From Pseudomonas cremoris (GTDB lineage Bacteria > Pseudomonadota > Gammaproteobacteria > Pseudomonadales > Pseudomonadaceae): a stretch of 64,000 bases of DNA. Made by a program: the position numbers and the translations under genes. How positions within the stretch are numbered: position 1 is the first letter of the stretch; the number at the start of each line of letters is the position of its first letter. Under the pieces are notes generated by a model. It searched no databases, was not told where the DNA came from, and saw only the letters and a list, made by a program, of their open reading frames with translations. Location: NCBI RefSeq assembly GCF_014230465.1, contig NZ_JAAXCY010000003.1:496001-560000 (forward strand). Reading direction: 5' to 3'. Positions 1-7,895 of this stretch are shown here, in pieces.

Positions 1-674
1 CGGTTTACAAGACCGACGACGCCAACCGCCTGATCCTGCTGTTTCGCAACGACACCTCGGCGTTCGACGGCAAGCGCATCGAACAGCTGGACCGCAAGGG
101 CATGGTGAACAACAAGTTCAACGCCTTCATCATGCAGAAACTCGAAGAGGCCGGCATTCCGACCCAATTCGACAAACTGCTGGGCGACAACGAGTGCCTG
201 GTCAAGAAGCTGGACATGATCCCGGTCGAGTGCGTCGTGCGTAACTACGCCGCCGGCAGCCTGGTCAAGCGTCTGGGCGTGGAGGAGGGCCTTAAGCTCA
301 ACCCTTACACGTTCGAACTGTTCCTGAAGGACGACGCCAAGGGCGACCCGTTCATCAACGAATCCCACGTCGTGGCATTCGGTTGGGGCACCGCTGAGCA
401 ACTGGCGCGCATGAAGGAGTTGTCCCTCAAGGTCAACGACGTGCTGAGCAAGCTGTTCGACGACGCCGGCCTGCTATTGGTGGACTTCAAGCTGGAATTC
501 GGTGTGTTCCACGACGGCTCCATCGTCCTGGGCGACGAGTTCAGCCCGGACGGCTGCCGCCTGTGGGACAAGGACACCAAGAAGAAGATGGACAAAGACC
601 GCTTCCGCCAGGGCCTCGGTGACGTTATCGAAGCCTACGAAGAAGTCGCCAACCGTCTTGGCGTACCGCTTTAA
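1..674 (+). CDS. purC: Phosphoribosylaminoimidazole-succinocarboxamide synthase (SAICAR synthase), 5' truncated by window edge
   Basis: Cytosolic enzyme of de novo purine synthesis that joins CAIR and aspartate using ATP. The reading frame is open from base 3 and encodes about 223 residues; bacterial PurC is about 236 residues, so roughly the first 13-14 are outside the window. Visible family signatures are [12 protein letters not shown], the [12 protein letters not shown] stretch, and the C-terminal [14 protein letters not shown] motif. The ATG at 102 is internal, not the start. The gene ends with TAA at 672-674 and is followed by a tRNA gene that has its own promoter. Confidence 0.97.
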   Translation, partial: VYKTDDANRLILLFRNDTSAFDGKRIEQLDRKGMVNNKFNAFIMQKLEEAGIPTQFDKLLGDNECLVKKLDMIPVECVVRNYAAGSLVKRLGVEEGLKLNPYTFELFLKDDAKGDPFINESHVVAFGWGTAEQLARMKELSLKVNDVLSKLFDDAGLLLVDFKLEFGVFHDGSIVLGDEFSPDGCRLWDKDTKKKMDKDRFRQGLGDVIEAYEEVANRLGVPL

Positions 675-720
675 TCGACGCAAGCATCTGATAGCACGGA
701 AAAAAATCTCGTTTCGAGCT

Positions 721-748
721 TTGCTTTCCTGAATCACGCTGTTATGAT
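721..748 (+). promoter_or_regulatory. Sigma-70-type promoter of the tRNA-Ser gene
   Basis: TTGCTT at 721-726 and TATGAT at 743-748 are separated by 16 bases and lie 10 bases before the mature tRNA 5' end at 759. Spacing and sequence fit a housekeeping promoter. Assigned by inspection only. Confidence 0.6.
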
Positions 749-758
749 GCGCGCCGTT

Positions 759-848
759 GGAGAGATGCCAGAGTGGCCGAATGGGACGGATTCGAAATCC
801 GTTGTACCTTCACCGGTACCTAGGGTTCGAATCCCTATCTCTCCGCCA
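759..848 (+). tRNA. tRNA-Ser(CGA)
   Basis: A 90-base class II tRNA. The 7-bp acceptor stem GGAGAGA pairs with TCTCTCC, followed by G discriminator and encoded CCA. The anticodon arm has stem ACGGA/TCCGT and loop TTCGAAA, giving anticodon CGA at 793-795. A long variable arm and the GGTTCGAATCC T-arm are present, as expected for tRNA-Ser. It reads serine UCG codons. Confidence 0.97.
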
Positions 849-856
849 TTACATAG

Positions 857-897
857 AAAAAGCCCCGTAGCTGAACAAGCTACGGGGCTTTTTTGTT
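857..897 (+). terminator. Rho-independent terminator after tRNA-Ser (probably bidirectional)
   Basis: A perfect 12-bp stem (861-872 with 878-889, AGCCCCGTAGCT) with a 5-base loop, followed by a T run on the plus strand and preceded by an A run. It sits between the plus-strand tRNA and the converging relE gene, so it can stop transcription from both sides. Confidence 0.93.
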
Positions 898-915
898 TTG
901 TGTGTCTATCTAGCG

Positions 916-1203
916 CTAGCTCAATCGCTCAGCCGCCTTTCGATAAACCTGATCACGCTCTCGTTTATCAATGGCGACCACAACCACAGTGATTTCCTGA
1001 TCTATCACCTGATAGACCAGCCTGTAACCGCTGCTACGTAGTTTGACTTTGTAGCAGTCAGGCAGGCCATGCAGGCGGTTAGCTTCAACGCGCGGATTGT
1101 TCAGGACTTCAACCAACTTCTTCTTAAGTTGCTGGCGGACGGTGTCGCCGAGTTTTTGCCATTCCTTCAATGCTCGCGCATCGAAATCAAGGCTATAGGT
1201 CAT
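916..1203 (-). CDS. relE: RelE mRNA interferase toxin
   Basis: A 95-residue type II toxin that cleaves mRNA in the ribosomal A site. The sequence follows Escherichia coli RelE nearly end to end, including the ALKEWQKLG segment, DCYKVKLRSSGYRLVYQV and KRERDQVY; the lysines, arginines and tyrosine that form the RelE active site (K52, K54, R61, R81, Y87 in E. coli) are present. The ATG at 1203 matches the E. coli length; a TTG one codon upstream is less likely. It starts inside relB, overlapping it by 11 bases, so translation is probably coupled to the antitoxin. It belongs to an operon with relB controlled by the palindrome at 1441-1472. Confidence 0.95.
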   Translation of the reverse strand: MTYSLDFDARALKEWQKLGDTVRQQLKKKLVEVLNNPRVEANRLHGLPDCYKVKLRSSGYRLVYQVIDQEITVVVVAIDKRERDQVYRKAAERLS

Positions 1204-1432
1204 CAATAGAAACCTTTACGCGTTGGGGAGATGCCAAGCGTTCTCGAACAGTGGCCATCAAGGCTTCGTCATCTTCAGTCATCAGGACGGGCTTGAAAGG
1301 CAATTGGCCCCGTTCTGCCACGTATTGAAGGGCTTGGCGCATCAGTTCGGAGGGTGTGACGCCGAGTTTCTCAAGTTCACGATAGGCGCGAGCTTTTAAA
1401 TCGTCGTCGATACGGACGTTGATGGATGCCAT
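1193..1432 (-). CDS. relB: RelB antitoxin
   Basis: A 79-residue antitoxin and autorepressor. The N-terminal ribbon-helix-helix (SINVRIDDDLKARAY, then GVTPSELMRQAL) binds the operator, and the C-terminal part neutralises RelE. Length and sequence match E. coli RelB (also 79 aa). It precedes and overlaps relE, the usual antitoxin-first order. The operator palindrome begins 9 bases upstream of the start codon. Confidence 0.95.
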   Translation of the reverse strand: MASINVRIDDDLKARAYRELEKLGVTPSELMRQALQYVAERGQLPFKPVLMTEDDEALMATVRERLASPQRVKVSIDDL

Positions 1433-1440
1433 GGTATAAC

Positions 1441-1472
1441 TCCACTGTAATGACGCATGTCATTACAGTGGA
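1441..1472. promoter_or_regulatory. relBE operator: 14-bp perfect inverted repeat
   Basis: TCCACTGTAATGAC and its reverse complement flank a GCAT centre. The position just upstream of relB fits the RelB/RelBE autoregulatory operator, where ribbon-helix-helix dimers bind and conditional cooperativity operates. The match is seen in sequence; the binding role is inferred from the family. Confidence 0.8.
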
Positions 1473-1532
1473 TCAATGATGTCTTTTTGGCAAGGCCATC
1501 GGGACGTACGGTTTCACCTTCCCACATGAACC

Positions 1533-1661
1533 CTACTTTTTACCCTTCGGCTTCGACGGTGCCTTTTTATCGGTTTCCTTCACCGTTTCCCTCGGCCTTT
1601 TTTTCGCCTCACCCTCTGTCACGTATTCCCCTGTTACCGCATCACGATATCTGGTTGGCAT
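1533..1661 (-). CDS. Small basic conserved-type protein, 42 aa
   Basis: ATG at 1661 is preceded by an excellent ribosome binding site (AAGGAG, 5 bases upstream), and the frame runs to TAG at 1533. The product begins MPTRYRDAVTGEYVTEGEAK and ends in a lysine-rich tail (GKK). The short pattern 'YRDAxTGxYV ... TVKET' resembles small hypothetical proteins scattered in Gram-negative genomes and phages. It has no signal peptide or membrane segment. Function unknown. It lies upstream of, and in the same direction as, relBE, about 60 bases from the relBE operator. Confidence 0.7.
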   Translation of the reverse strand: MPTRYRDAVTGEYVTEGEAKKRPRETVKETDKKAPSKPKGKK

Positions 1662-1797
1662 AGAAGCTCCTTGGCTGCCCGTCGCCATGCCGGCGACTCT
1701 TTCGAGGCTAGTTCAGGGGCTTGAGTGCGCACGCGACATTGTGCGACTTCTCATTACGACGCTTGGCTACAACCGTGATAACTCATTTCTGGAAATG

Positions 1798-1834
1798 AAA
1801 AAGCCTGCTGAGCTCAACGCTCAGCAGGCTTTTT
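1798..1834 (-). terminator. Rho-independent terminator downstream of the MFS gene
   Basis: An 11-bp perfect stem GCCTGCTGAGC (1803-1813) pairs with 1819-1829, flanked by A and T runs on both sides. It lies 15 bases beyond the stop codon of the minus-strand MFS gene at 1851. Confidence 0.9.
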
Positions 1835-1850
1835 AGTCGGGGCAGTCTAA

Positions 1851-3077
1851 CTAGGCAGTCTGAGCCACCAGGCTATTACTCACCTTGCGCCCCAACACCA
1901 GCACCGTAACAAAACCGGCACCCACCAACGCCGTGGCCAAGCTCAACAGCACTGCGCTGCCCATCTGGTCGACGATCCGCCCGCCGAAGAACGAGCCCAA
2001 GGCAATGATCACCTGGAACAAAGCAACGAACAGCGGCATGCCGCGTTCGACGTCCTTGGGGGCGACGACGAACATCCAGATACTGGCGCATGCCGGGAAG
2101 GCGCCGAAGGCGAAGCCCCAGAGTGCGATCAGCATCGCGGCGCCGGTCATGCCGGTGGCGAAATAGGGGAACAGGGCGGTGCTGGTGCCGATCATCAGCG
2201 CGACCAGCAGCAAGGTGTGGCGCACGCTGCGGTTGGCGGCGAAACCGGCAAACACATTACCCATCACCCCGGCCACGCCGTAAAGCAGCAACAGTGAGCC
2301 AATGGTTGGCCCATCGAAGCCCGAACTCTGTTTGAAGAACGGCGCCACATAGGTGTAAGCGGCAAAGTGCGCCAGGCCAATCAGCAAGACCGCGATCAAC
2401 CCGACCCGAGCTTGTGGGTTGATAAACAGGGCGGGCAGGTCACTGATGAGAATGGCCTTTTCCGGGGTGAGTCGGGGCAGCAAAAATACCTGCGCCAGCA
2501 ACACCGGCACACCGACCAGCGCAGTGACGAGGAAGGTCATGCGCCAGCCCATCAGGCCACTGAGCCATGTGCCTACGGGCACGCCCAGTACGGTGGCCAG
2601 GGTTACGCCCATCATGATGATCGAGGTGGCCTTCGCTACGCCCACGCCCTTGGGGGCCAGGCGGCCGCTGAGGGCGATGGCCGTGGCCCAGAATCCGCCA
2701 ATACTGATGCCCAACAGCACGCGGCCAAACAGCAGCAGGCTGAAGTCGCTGGCAAACGCTACGACCGAGTTGGCGATGATCATGATCAGCGTCAGGCCGA
2801 TCAGCAGGTAGCGGCGGTCCATGGCGCCGATACTCACCGACAGCAAGGGGGCGGCGAGGGCGGCCATGATGCCAGGCAGGGTGACCATCAGGCCGGCGTG
2901 ACCGGCACTGATGCCCAGGTCGCTGGCGACGTCGTTGAGGACGCCCACCGGCAGGAACTCGCTGGTCACCAAGGCGAAGGCACCCACCGCGACCGAGAGA
3001 ATCGCCAGCCACTGCTGTTTGACACTCTGTTGATTATGTTCGGGACGGCCGCTAGGGGCCTGTGTGGCACTTGGCAT
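1851..3077 (-). CDS. MFS transporter, DHA1 group, NepI/AraJ-like exporter
   Basis: A 408-residue, about 12-helix inner-membrane proton antiporter. Early signature EFLPVGVLNDVASDLGIS, the DRRYLL loop and GRVLLGISIGGFWA are characteristic of the AraJ/NepI/SotB branch (arabinose, purine ribonucleoside and sugar exporters). ATG at 3077 is used here; an in-frame TTG five codons upstream (3092) is possible, and neither has a strong ribosome binding site. The substrate cannot be told from sequence. The upstream AraC gene is transcribed in the same direction, about 200 bases away, and could regulate it. Confidence 0.85.
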   Translation of the reverse strand: MPSATQAPSGRPEHNQQSVKQQWLAILSVAVGAFALVTSEFLPVGVLNDVASDLGISAGHAGLMVTLPGIMAALAAPLLSVSIGAMDRRYLLIGLTLIMIIANSVVAFASDFSLLLFGRVLLGISIGGFWATAIALSGRLAPKGVGVAKATSIIMMGVTLATVLGVPVGTWLSGLMGWRMTFLVTALVGVPVLLAQVFLLPRLTPEKAILISDLPALFINPQARVGLIAVLLIGLAHFAAYTYVAPFFKQSSGFDGPTIGSLLLLYGVAGVMGNVFAGFAANRSVRHTLLLVALMIGTSTALFPYFATGMTGAAMLIALWGFAFGAFPACASIWMFVVAPKDVERGMPLFVALFQVIIALGSFFGGRIVDQMGSAVLLSLATALVGAGFVTVLVLGRKVSNSLVAQTA

Positions 3078-3285
3078 GGTGTTGGGTTCCAAGATGAATG
3101 TCGCCTGAAATCAGGCGGGGGGAGGGAGTCAGGGGGCGATTATATAAACCGGTCTTGAATATTGAGCAGGCGCTCGTTTCGATAGTAATCATCAGTGCTA
3201 TCGATGCGATGGGCCGGGCTAGACACTTCGAGGCGCGTTTGGAGTTGGGAGTACAGCGCCAGCCTTTGCAAAACGATGGTTTAGC

Positions 3286-4311
3286 TCACTTGTACATATC
3301 GATCTGGGAGGCACGCCAGCGAGCGGGAGTCGTCCCTTCCCAGGCGCGAAAGGCCCGATAAAACGAGTTGGTGTCTTCATACCCGAGCAGGCATGCCACT
3401 TCCTCTATCTCGATCGACGGTTCGCTCAGCAAATGGCGTACTACTTCCTGGCGAGTCTCCAGCATGAGTTGGCGGAAGCTGGTGCCTTCCTCGGTAATGC
3501 GCCGTTGCAAGGTGCGCTCGCTCATGCCCATTTCCCGCGCCACCTCGGCCATCTCCGGTCGACCGCTGGCGAGGATGCGCTTGAGGGCGCTTTTCACCTG
3601 CAGGCTGATCGTGGACGGTGCCGATGCTTCGGCCAATGCGGCAGTCAGGGCAGGGTTCAACATCTCGAGCAGTTCTGGGTTATGGCTGGGAAAGGGTCGG
3701 CTCAGGTCGGCGGCGTCAAATACCAGTGCATTGCGCTCGGCGCCGAAACGTACGGCACAGCCAAAAAAATCGGCCAATCCATCATGACCGCTTTCCGGTC
3801 GCGCCAATTCGATGCTTAGCGGGAGAATGTGCACCCCGGAGCCACGTCTGCCCAGTTCAACAAACGTGGCAAATGCTGCATCGATCAAGAGCGTGGGAGG
3901 TGGCGCCTGGGTGCGCAACCAATCGACAGTGACTGTGCAGGTGTTGCCTGCTTCTGTTACCCCGACACGCTCCAGCGTGCACAGTTGTTTGAAGCGTGCG
4001 AGGCGATGCAAGCCATCCCGAAAATCGCGGGCAATAAATGCTACGAAGCTTGCGGGCGGCAATGTAGCGCTATCCAATTGGGTCACCATCTGGATAGCGG
4101 CGGCCGGGTCCGGATTGAGCGTGGCGATCGCCTCCCACAAGCGGAAAAACTCCTCGGTACTGACCTGGCGGCGGTCCCGGCGCTCATGCAGGTTAAGCGT
4201 GACGGGCAGCCGCGCCTGACGCAACACGGCTGCTGGCTCCAGACCGATGCTTCTCAGGGCTTGCCAAAAAACATCCGGAATATTGAAGCGTGATTGGCGT
4301 GCGTCAGACAT
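3286..4311 (-). CDS. AraC-family transcriptional regulator with Arabinose_bd-type N-terminal domain
   Basis: A 341-residue regulator. The N-terminal about 200 residues match the ligand-sensing domain found in OruR/ArgR-like AraC proteins, and the last about 100 residues hold two helix-turn-helix motifs (MAEVAREMGMSERTLQRR and IEEVACLLGYEDTNSFYRAF). It follows the SDR gene by 28 bases in the same direction, so the two are probably co-transcribed. Its likely targets are that SDR gene and possibly the MFS gene downstream; this is inferred from position. Confidence 0.9.
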   Translation of the reverse strand: MSDARQSRFNIPDVFWQALRSIGLEPAAVLRQARLPVTLNLHERRDRRQVSTEEFFRLWEAIATLNPDPAAAIQMVTQLDSATLPPASFVAFIARDFRDGLHRLARFKQLCTLERVGVTEAGNTCTVTVDWLRTQAPPPTLLIDAAFATFVELGRRGSGVHILPLSIELARPESGHDGLADFFGCAVRFGAERNALVFDAADLSRPFPSHNPELLEMLNPALTAALAEASAPSTISLQVKSALKRILASGRPEMAEVAREMGMSERTLQRRITEEGTSFRQLMLETRQEVVRHLLSEPSIEIEEVACLLGYEDTNSFYRAFRAWEGTTPARWRASQIDMYK

Positions 4312-4339
4312 GGGCTACCTTTTGTTTCAAGCAATCAAA

Positions 4340-5161
4340 TCAGTCAGAGGCCGACACGCTAAGGTCATGCCATTTCTTGTCGGAGGCAGCCAGGTCTTCT
4401 GCGGCCTTGGCTGCGTATTGCACGGCATCGCTACCGATCAGCAGGCGCAGGGGCGCGTCTTTATTGAGCGCCAACTCCAGTACGATCTCGGCAACCCGAG
4501 CCGGGCCGGTCGGTAGAATGCCAGGGGAATTGAGCAGCTCAACCAGGGCACCAACGCTTTGCTGGTAGGGCTCGCTGATCGGCGGGATGGTCATGGAAGC
4601 CCCCGACCAATCAGTCCTCATGCCGCCCGGCTCCAACACCGTCACTTGAACCCCCAGCGGGTTTACTTCTTGCGCCAGCACTGTCGAAAAACCGCCGACG
4701 GCCCATTTGGCGCTCTGATAGGCGGCGAGGCCCGCCATGCCAATACGTCCGCCCAAGGACGATACCTGAAAGATGTGCCCGCTGCCCTGTGCGCGCAGCA
4801 CCGGCAATACGGCCTTGCTCACGTGTACCACGCCATAAAAGTTGGTATCGATCTGGGCCTTGAAATCCTCCAGCGTCACGTCTTCTACCGACGCCAAGTC
4901 ACCATAGCCCGCATTGTTGACCACCACATCCAGGCCGCCGAAGTGTGCCACCGCCGCTGTGACCGCATTCTCGACCTGTTGGTTATCGGTCACGTCCAAC
5001 TGCACGGGGTAGACCGCAGCGCCATACTCGGCAACCAAATCATCCAATTGGCGCGGATTGCGAGCAGTGGCAACCACACGATCACCCGCGCGCAATACGG
5101 CCTCGGTGATGGCGCGGCCAAGGCCACGGGAACTGCCGGTGATAAACCAGATCTTGGACAT
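4340..5161 (-). CDS. Short-chain dehydrogenase/reductase (SDR)
   Basis: A 273-residue cytosolic NAD(P)-dependent oxidoreductase of classical SDR type. The Rossmann motif TGSSRGLG is at residues 8-15, NNAG near residue 86, and the catalytic Ser-Tyr-Lys set is present (SSLGG, then YQSAK). A basic residue after the first beta strand (SSRG) favours NADP(H). The ribosome binding site GAGGTG precedes the ATG. Substrate unknown. Gene order SDR then AraC suggests a self-regulated small operon. Confidence 0.9.
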   Translation of the reverse strand: MSKIWFITGSSRGLGRAITEAVLRAGDRVVATARNPRQLDDLVAEYGAAVYPVQLDVTDNQQVENAVTAAVAHFGGLDVVVNNAGYGDLASVEDVTLEDFKAQIDTNFYGVVHVSKAVLPVLRAQGSGHIFQVSSLGGRIGMAGLAAYQSAKWAVGGFSTVLAQEVNPLGVQVTVLEPGGMRTDWSGASMTIPPISEPYQQSVGALVELLNSPGILPTGPARVAEIVLELALNKDAPLRLLIGSDAVQYAAKAAEDLAASDKKWHDLSVSASD

Positions 5162-5296
5162 GTGAACACCTCTTCGTGTGGGACGGCTGAATTAGCCAGT
5201 GCACGAAGGATGGTCTATGCAGGGTGTTCCTACACTAGCAGGAAGGCGCCAAGTGACTTGCAAAGTGCGCCAATTGTATTGCGTCAGGCCCGATTA

Positions 5297-5445
5297 TGTA
5301 GTGAGCGGGCTTGTCCCGCGCTGGGTGGCGAAGCCGCCCCAACAAGACCGTCGCGGTGTATCAGGCTCGCTGTGGTAGTAGGTTTTAGGGCGGCTTCGCA
5401 ACCCCGCGCGGGCGGCGCGACGATTCGACAAGCCCGCTCATTACA
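5297..5445. repeat. REP doublet, family B (TGTAGTGAGCGGGCTTG...), in a 304-base gene-free interval
   Basis: Two arms in inverted orientation, TGTAGTGAGCGGGCTTGTCC at 5297 and its partial complement ending at 5445, with inner GGCGAAGCCGCCC/GGGCGGCTTCG arms. The right arm is degenerate. It fills most of the 5162-5465 gap between the SDR promoter and the end of the next LysR gene. Two related copies occur at 18638-18771 and 21131-21178. Confidence 0.85.
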
Positions 5446-5465
5446 GGAGCATTTTGGTCGCCACG

Positions 5466-6404
5466 TCAGCTCCCCAGCCGTCCCGTCAGGCTTTCGATAA
5501 ACACCGTCTCCGCCCGGCTCATCTTTTGCTCACGATTCCACAGCAGATGAATGTCCACGTCCGCGATTCCCTCATCCGGCGGTAGCCGCCAGAGGAGCCC
5601 GTTCTTCACATCCTCCGCGACCACATGGATCGGCAGGCAGCCCAGGCCGAACCCGGCGATCACCAAGCGTCGCACTTCTTCCAGGCTGGACGACGACGCC
5701 ACAATACGCCCGCTAAACCCTTGTTGATCGCGAAAGATCGTCAACGGCGAGAGCATCCCGCCGATCTGGTCGCTGGTGAAACTCACGAAGTTTTCTGATT
5801 GCAAATCACCCTCTGCCAAACCGGTGCGGCCAAACAATGGATGGTGCCGGCCACAGAAAAACGCGTAGCGCTGGCGCAGGAACAGGTGCTGTTCCAGGCG
5901 CGGCTGTGGGCGCCGATTGAGGCTCAGACCCAGGGTCGCGGTTTTTTCCAGAAGGGCGGCGACGATGTCCGAGCTGCGCATGACTTCGACTTCCAGGTCG
6001 ACCCGAGGATGTGCGCGGTGAAAACCCGTGAGGAAGTCATCGAAGGTGTCCGAATTGATCCGGCTGATCATCAGCAAGCGCACTTTGCCGATCACTTCAT
6101 CGCCGGGTTTTTGCAAGGCGTTGCTCATCTGGGAGACCTGGCCATACATCTCGCCGGCGATGGCGAAGATTTGCTCGCCGGCCTCGGTCAGCACAAAGCG
6201 CGGGCCACGGCGGGCGATGAGCTGGCAGTCGAGTTGTTCTTCCAGGCGCTTGAGGGCCTGGCTGATAGCCGGTTGGGTCAAGTGCAGGCGGGCGGCGGCG
6301 CGGCTGATGCTCAGTTCCTGGCCGATCGCGCGGAAGGTGCGCAGCAGGTTCCAGTCCAGGCGATCGTTGAGCAGAGGGTGGATATCGCGGCGGGCTTCGG
6401 ACAT
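5466..6404 (-). CDS. LysR-family transcriptional regulator
   Basis: A 312-residue regulator. The winged helix-turn-helix spans about residues 18-75 (SISRAAARLHLTQPAISQALKRLE) and is followed by the periplasmic-binding-protein-like effector domain. The frame is open further upstream, but the ATG at 6404 gives the normal LysR length and N-terminus. It is divergent from the MHS transporter gene at 6563, with a near-palindrome at 6430-6447 between them, so it probably controls the 6563-10161 operon in response to the imported substrate or a product of it. Confidence 0.93.
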   Translation of the reverse strand: MSEARRDIHPLLNDRLDWNLLRTFRAIGQELSISRAAARLHLTQPAISQALKRLEEQLDCQLIARRGPRFVLTEAGEQIFAIAGEMYGQVSQMSNALQKPGDEVIGKVRLLMISRINSDTFDDFLTGFHRAHPRVDLEVEVMRSSDIVAALLEKTATLGLSLNRRPQPRLEQHLFLRQRYAFFCGRHHPLFGRTGLAEGDLQSENFVSFTSDQIGGMLSPLTIFRDQQGFSGRIVASSSSLEEVRRLVIAGFGLGCLPIHVVAEDVKNGLLWRLPPDEGIADVDIHLLWNREQKMSRAETVFIESLTGRLGS

Positions 6405-6429
6405 GGAGTGGCTCGATAATAAGCTGTCG

Positions 6430-6447
6430 TTATAATTCGAATAATAA
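6430..6447. promoter_or_regulatory. Candidate LysR operator between divergent lysR and MHS transporter gene
   Basis: An 18-base near-palindrome with core ATTCGAAT and TTAT/ATAA ends (one symmetric mismatch pair) that contains a T-N11-A match. It lies 26 bases upstream of the lysR start. The role is inferred from position and symmetry. Confidence 0.45.
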
Positions 6448-6562
6448 ATAGAAAATTGACTAATCATAGCCCCGCGACAAAAAATCACTCCCAACAAGCG
6501 CCAACAGAGCGCATGCGTTCGACTTTTCTCCTGCCAAAAAAATAACCAAAGGAGCCTGCCCC

Positions 6563-7882
6563 ATGAAGCCTTCCGCTTCGCCGCAGCCACGCCGTGCCGC
6601 GGCCGCCGCTTTTATCGGCACCATGATCGAGTGGTACGACTTTTACATCTATGCCACCGCCGCTGCGCTGGTATTCGGCCAGCTGTTTTTCCCCTCCGAA
6701 GACAAACTGTTTAGCACCATGGCCGCGTTCGGCACATTTGCCGTGGGCTTCTTTGCGCGGCCGTTGGGCGGCATTGTGTTCGGGCATATTGGCGACCGCA
6801 TCGGGCGCAAGAAATCCCTGGTCATCACGCTGGTGATGATGGGCGTGGTCACGGTGTGCATCGGCCTGCTGCCCACCTATGCGCAGATCGGTGTCGCGGC
6901 ACCGGTGCTGTTGATCCTGCTGCGTGTGGTGCAAGGCATCGCGGTGGGTGGCGAGTGGGGCGGAGCCGTGTTGATGGCCGGCGAGCATGCGCCGAAAGGG
7001 CGCCGTAACTTCTTTGCCTCTTTTGCCCAACTGGGCAGCCCGGCGGGCTTGATCCTGTCGCTGCTGGCGTTCAGCGCGGTCACCCGTTTGCCGGAAGAAG
7101 ACCTGCTGAGTTGGGGCTGGCGTGTTCCATTCCTGGCCAGTGCGTTGCTGTTGGTTGTCGGCCTGGCGATTCGCCTGGGCGTGAACGAGTCGCCTGAATT
7201 CCTAGAAGACAAAGCCCAGGCCGAAAAGGCGCGTGCGATCAAAAAAGACCAGGCACCAGTCATTGAGGTGCTGCGAACCGCATGGCGCCCACTGCTGTTG
7301 TGCATCGGCGCCAATACCCTGGGCATCGCCGGCGTGTATTTCACCAACACCTTCATGATTGCCTACAGCACTCAGCAACTGGGCCTACCGCGCTCGCTGA
7401 TTTTGGAGTGCCTGTTCGTCGTCGCCATCATCCAATTCTGTGTCCAGCCGCTGGCCGCCTGGGTGGCCGAGAAGGTCGGCGCGACACGTTTCCTGTGCGC
7501 CATGACCGTGCTGGCCATGGCTTCGCCGTACCCAATGTTTGTATTGGTCAGCAGCGGCCAAGCGCCGTTGATCATCCTGGGGATCGCCCTGGCGGTGGTG
7601 TGCATGGCGTCGTTTTATGCGGTGATCGCAGGTTTTGTCAGCGGCTTGTTTGAAACCCGTGTGCGGTATACCGCGATCTCCCTGGCCTACCAGGTATGCG
7701 GCGCCTTGGCCGGTGGCCTCACGCCATTGATCGGCACGTGGCTAGCCCATGAATGCCAGGGCCAGTGGTGGCCGATGGCAGTGTTCTACAGCCTGATCGC
7801 GGCGGTCTCGCTGGTGTGTGTATTGGCGTTGTCGCGTCGTCACGCCACGGCTCATCGTCTTGAGATGGCACACAGTGTTTGA
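6563..7882 (+). CDS. MFS transporter of the metabolite:H+ symporter (MHS) family
   Basis: A 439-residue, 12-helix inner-membrane importer. The MHS hallmarks are visible: FIGTMIEWYDFYIY in helix 1, GDRIGRKKSL in loop 2-3, and the long GIAVGGEWGGAVLM helix-4 motif. MHS members take up organic acids, betaines and similar small molecules by proton symport. It has the ribosome binding site AAAGGAG. It is first in a probable three-gene operon with an M20 amidohydrolase and a deacetylase, which suggests import of an amide or acylated amine; the substrate is not predictable from sequence. Confidence 0.9.
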   Translation: MKPSASPQPRRAAAAAFIGTMIEWYDFYIYATAAALVFGQLFFPSEDKLFSTMAAFGTFAVGFFARPLGGIVFGHIGDRIGRKKSLVITLVMMGVVTVCIGLLPTYAQIGVAAPVLLILLRVVQGIAVGGEWGGAVLMAGEHAPKGRRNFFASFAQLGSPAGLILSLLAFSAVTRLPEEDLLSWGWRVPFLASALLLVVGLAIRLGVNESPEFLEDKAQAEKARAIKKDQAPVIEVLRTAWRPLLLCIGANTLGIAGVYFTNTFMIAYSTQQLGLPRSLILECLFVVAIIQFCVQPLAAWVAEKVGATRFLCAMTVLAMASPYPMFVLVSSGQAPLIILGIALAVVCMASFYAVIAGFVSGLFETRVRYTAISLAYQVCGALAGGLTPLIGTWLAHECQGQWWPMAVFYSLIAAVSLVCVLALSRRHATAHRLEMAHSV

Positions 7883-7895
7883 GGGAGATTGCACA

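Noticed and set aside
744..992. 82-residue frame across the tRNA-Ser gene and its terminator
   Set aside because: It reads through a clear tRNA and a hairpin, so it is not coding.
759..1661. tRNA-Ser gene as an integration site for a genomic island
   Set aside because: Although a toxin-antitoxin pair follows, no duplicated 3' tRNA end, integrase or other mobility gene is visible, so an island cannot be claimed.
2367..3158. 263-residue plus-strand frame opposite the first MFS gene
   Set aside because: Antisense shadow, rich in Gln, His and Gly, with no start signal. The minus-strand MFS protein is unambiguous.
4559..5500. 313-residue plus-strand frame opposite the SDR gene and running into the family-B REP
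   Set aside because: It is antisense to a clear SDR and extends through repeat DNA; no domain pattern is seen.
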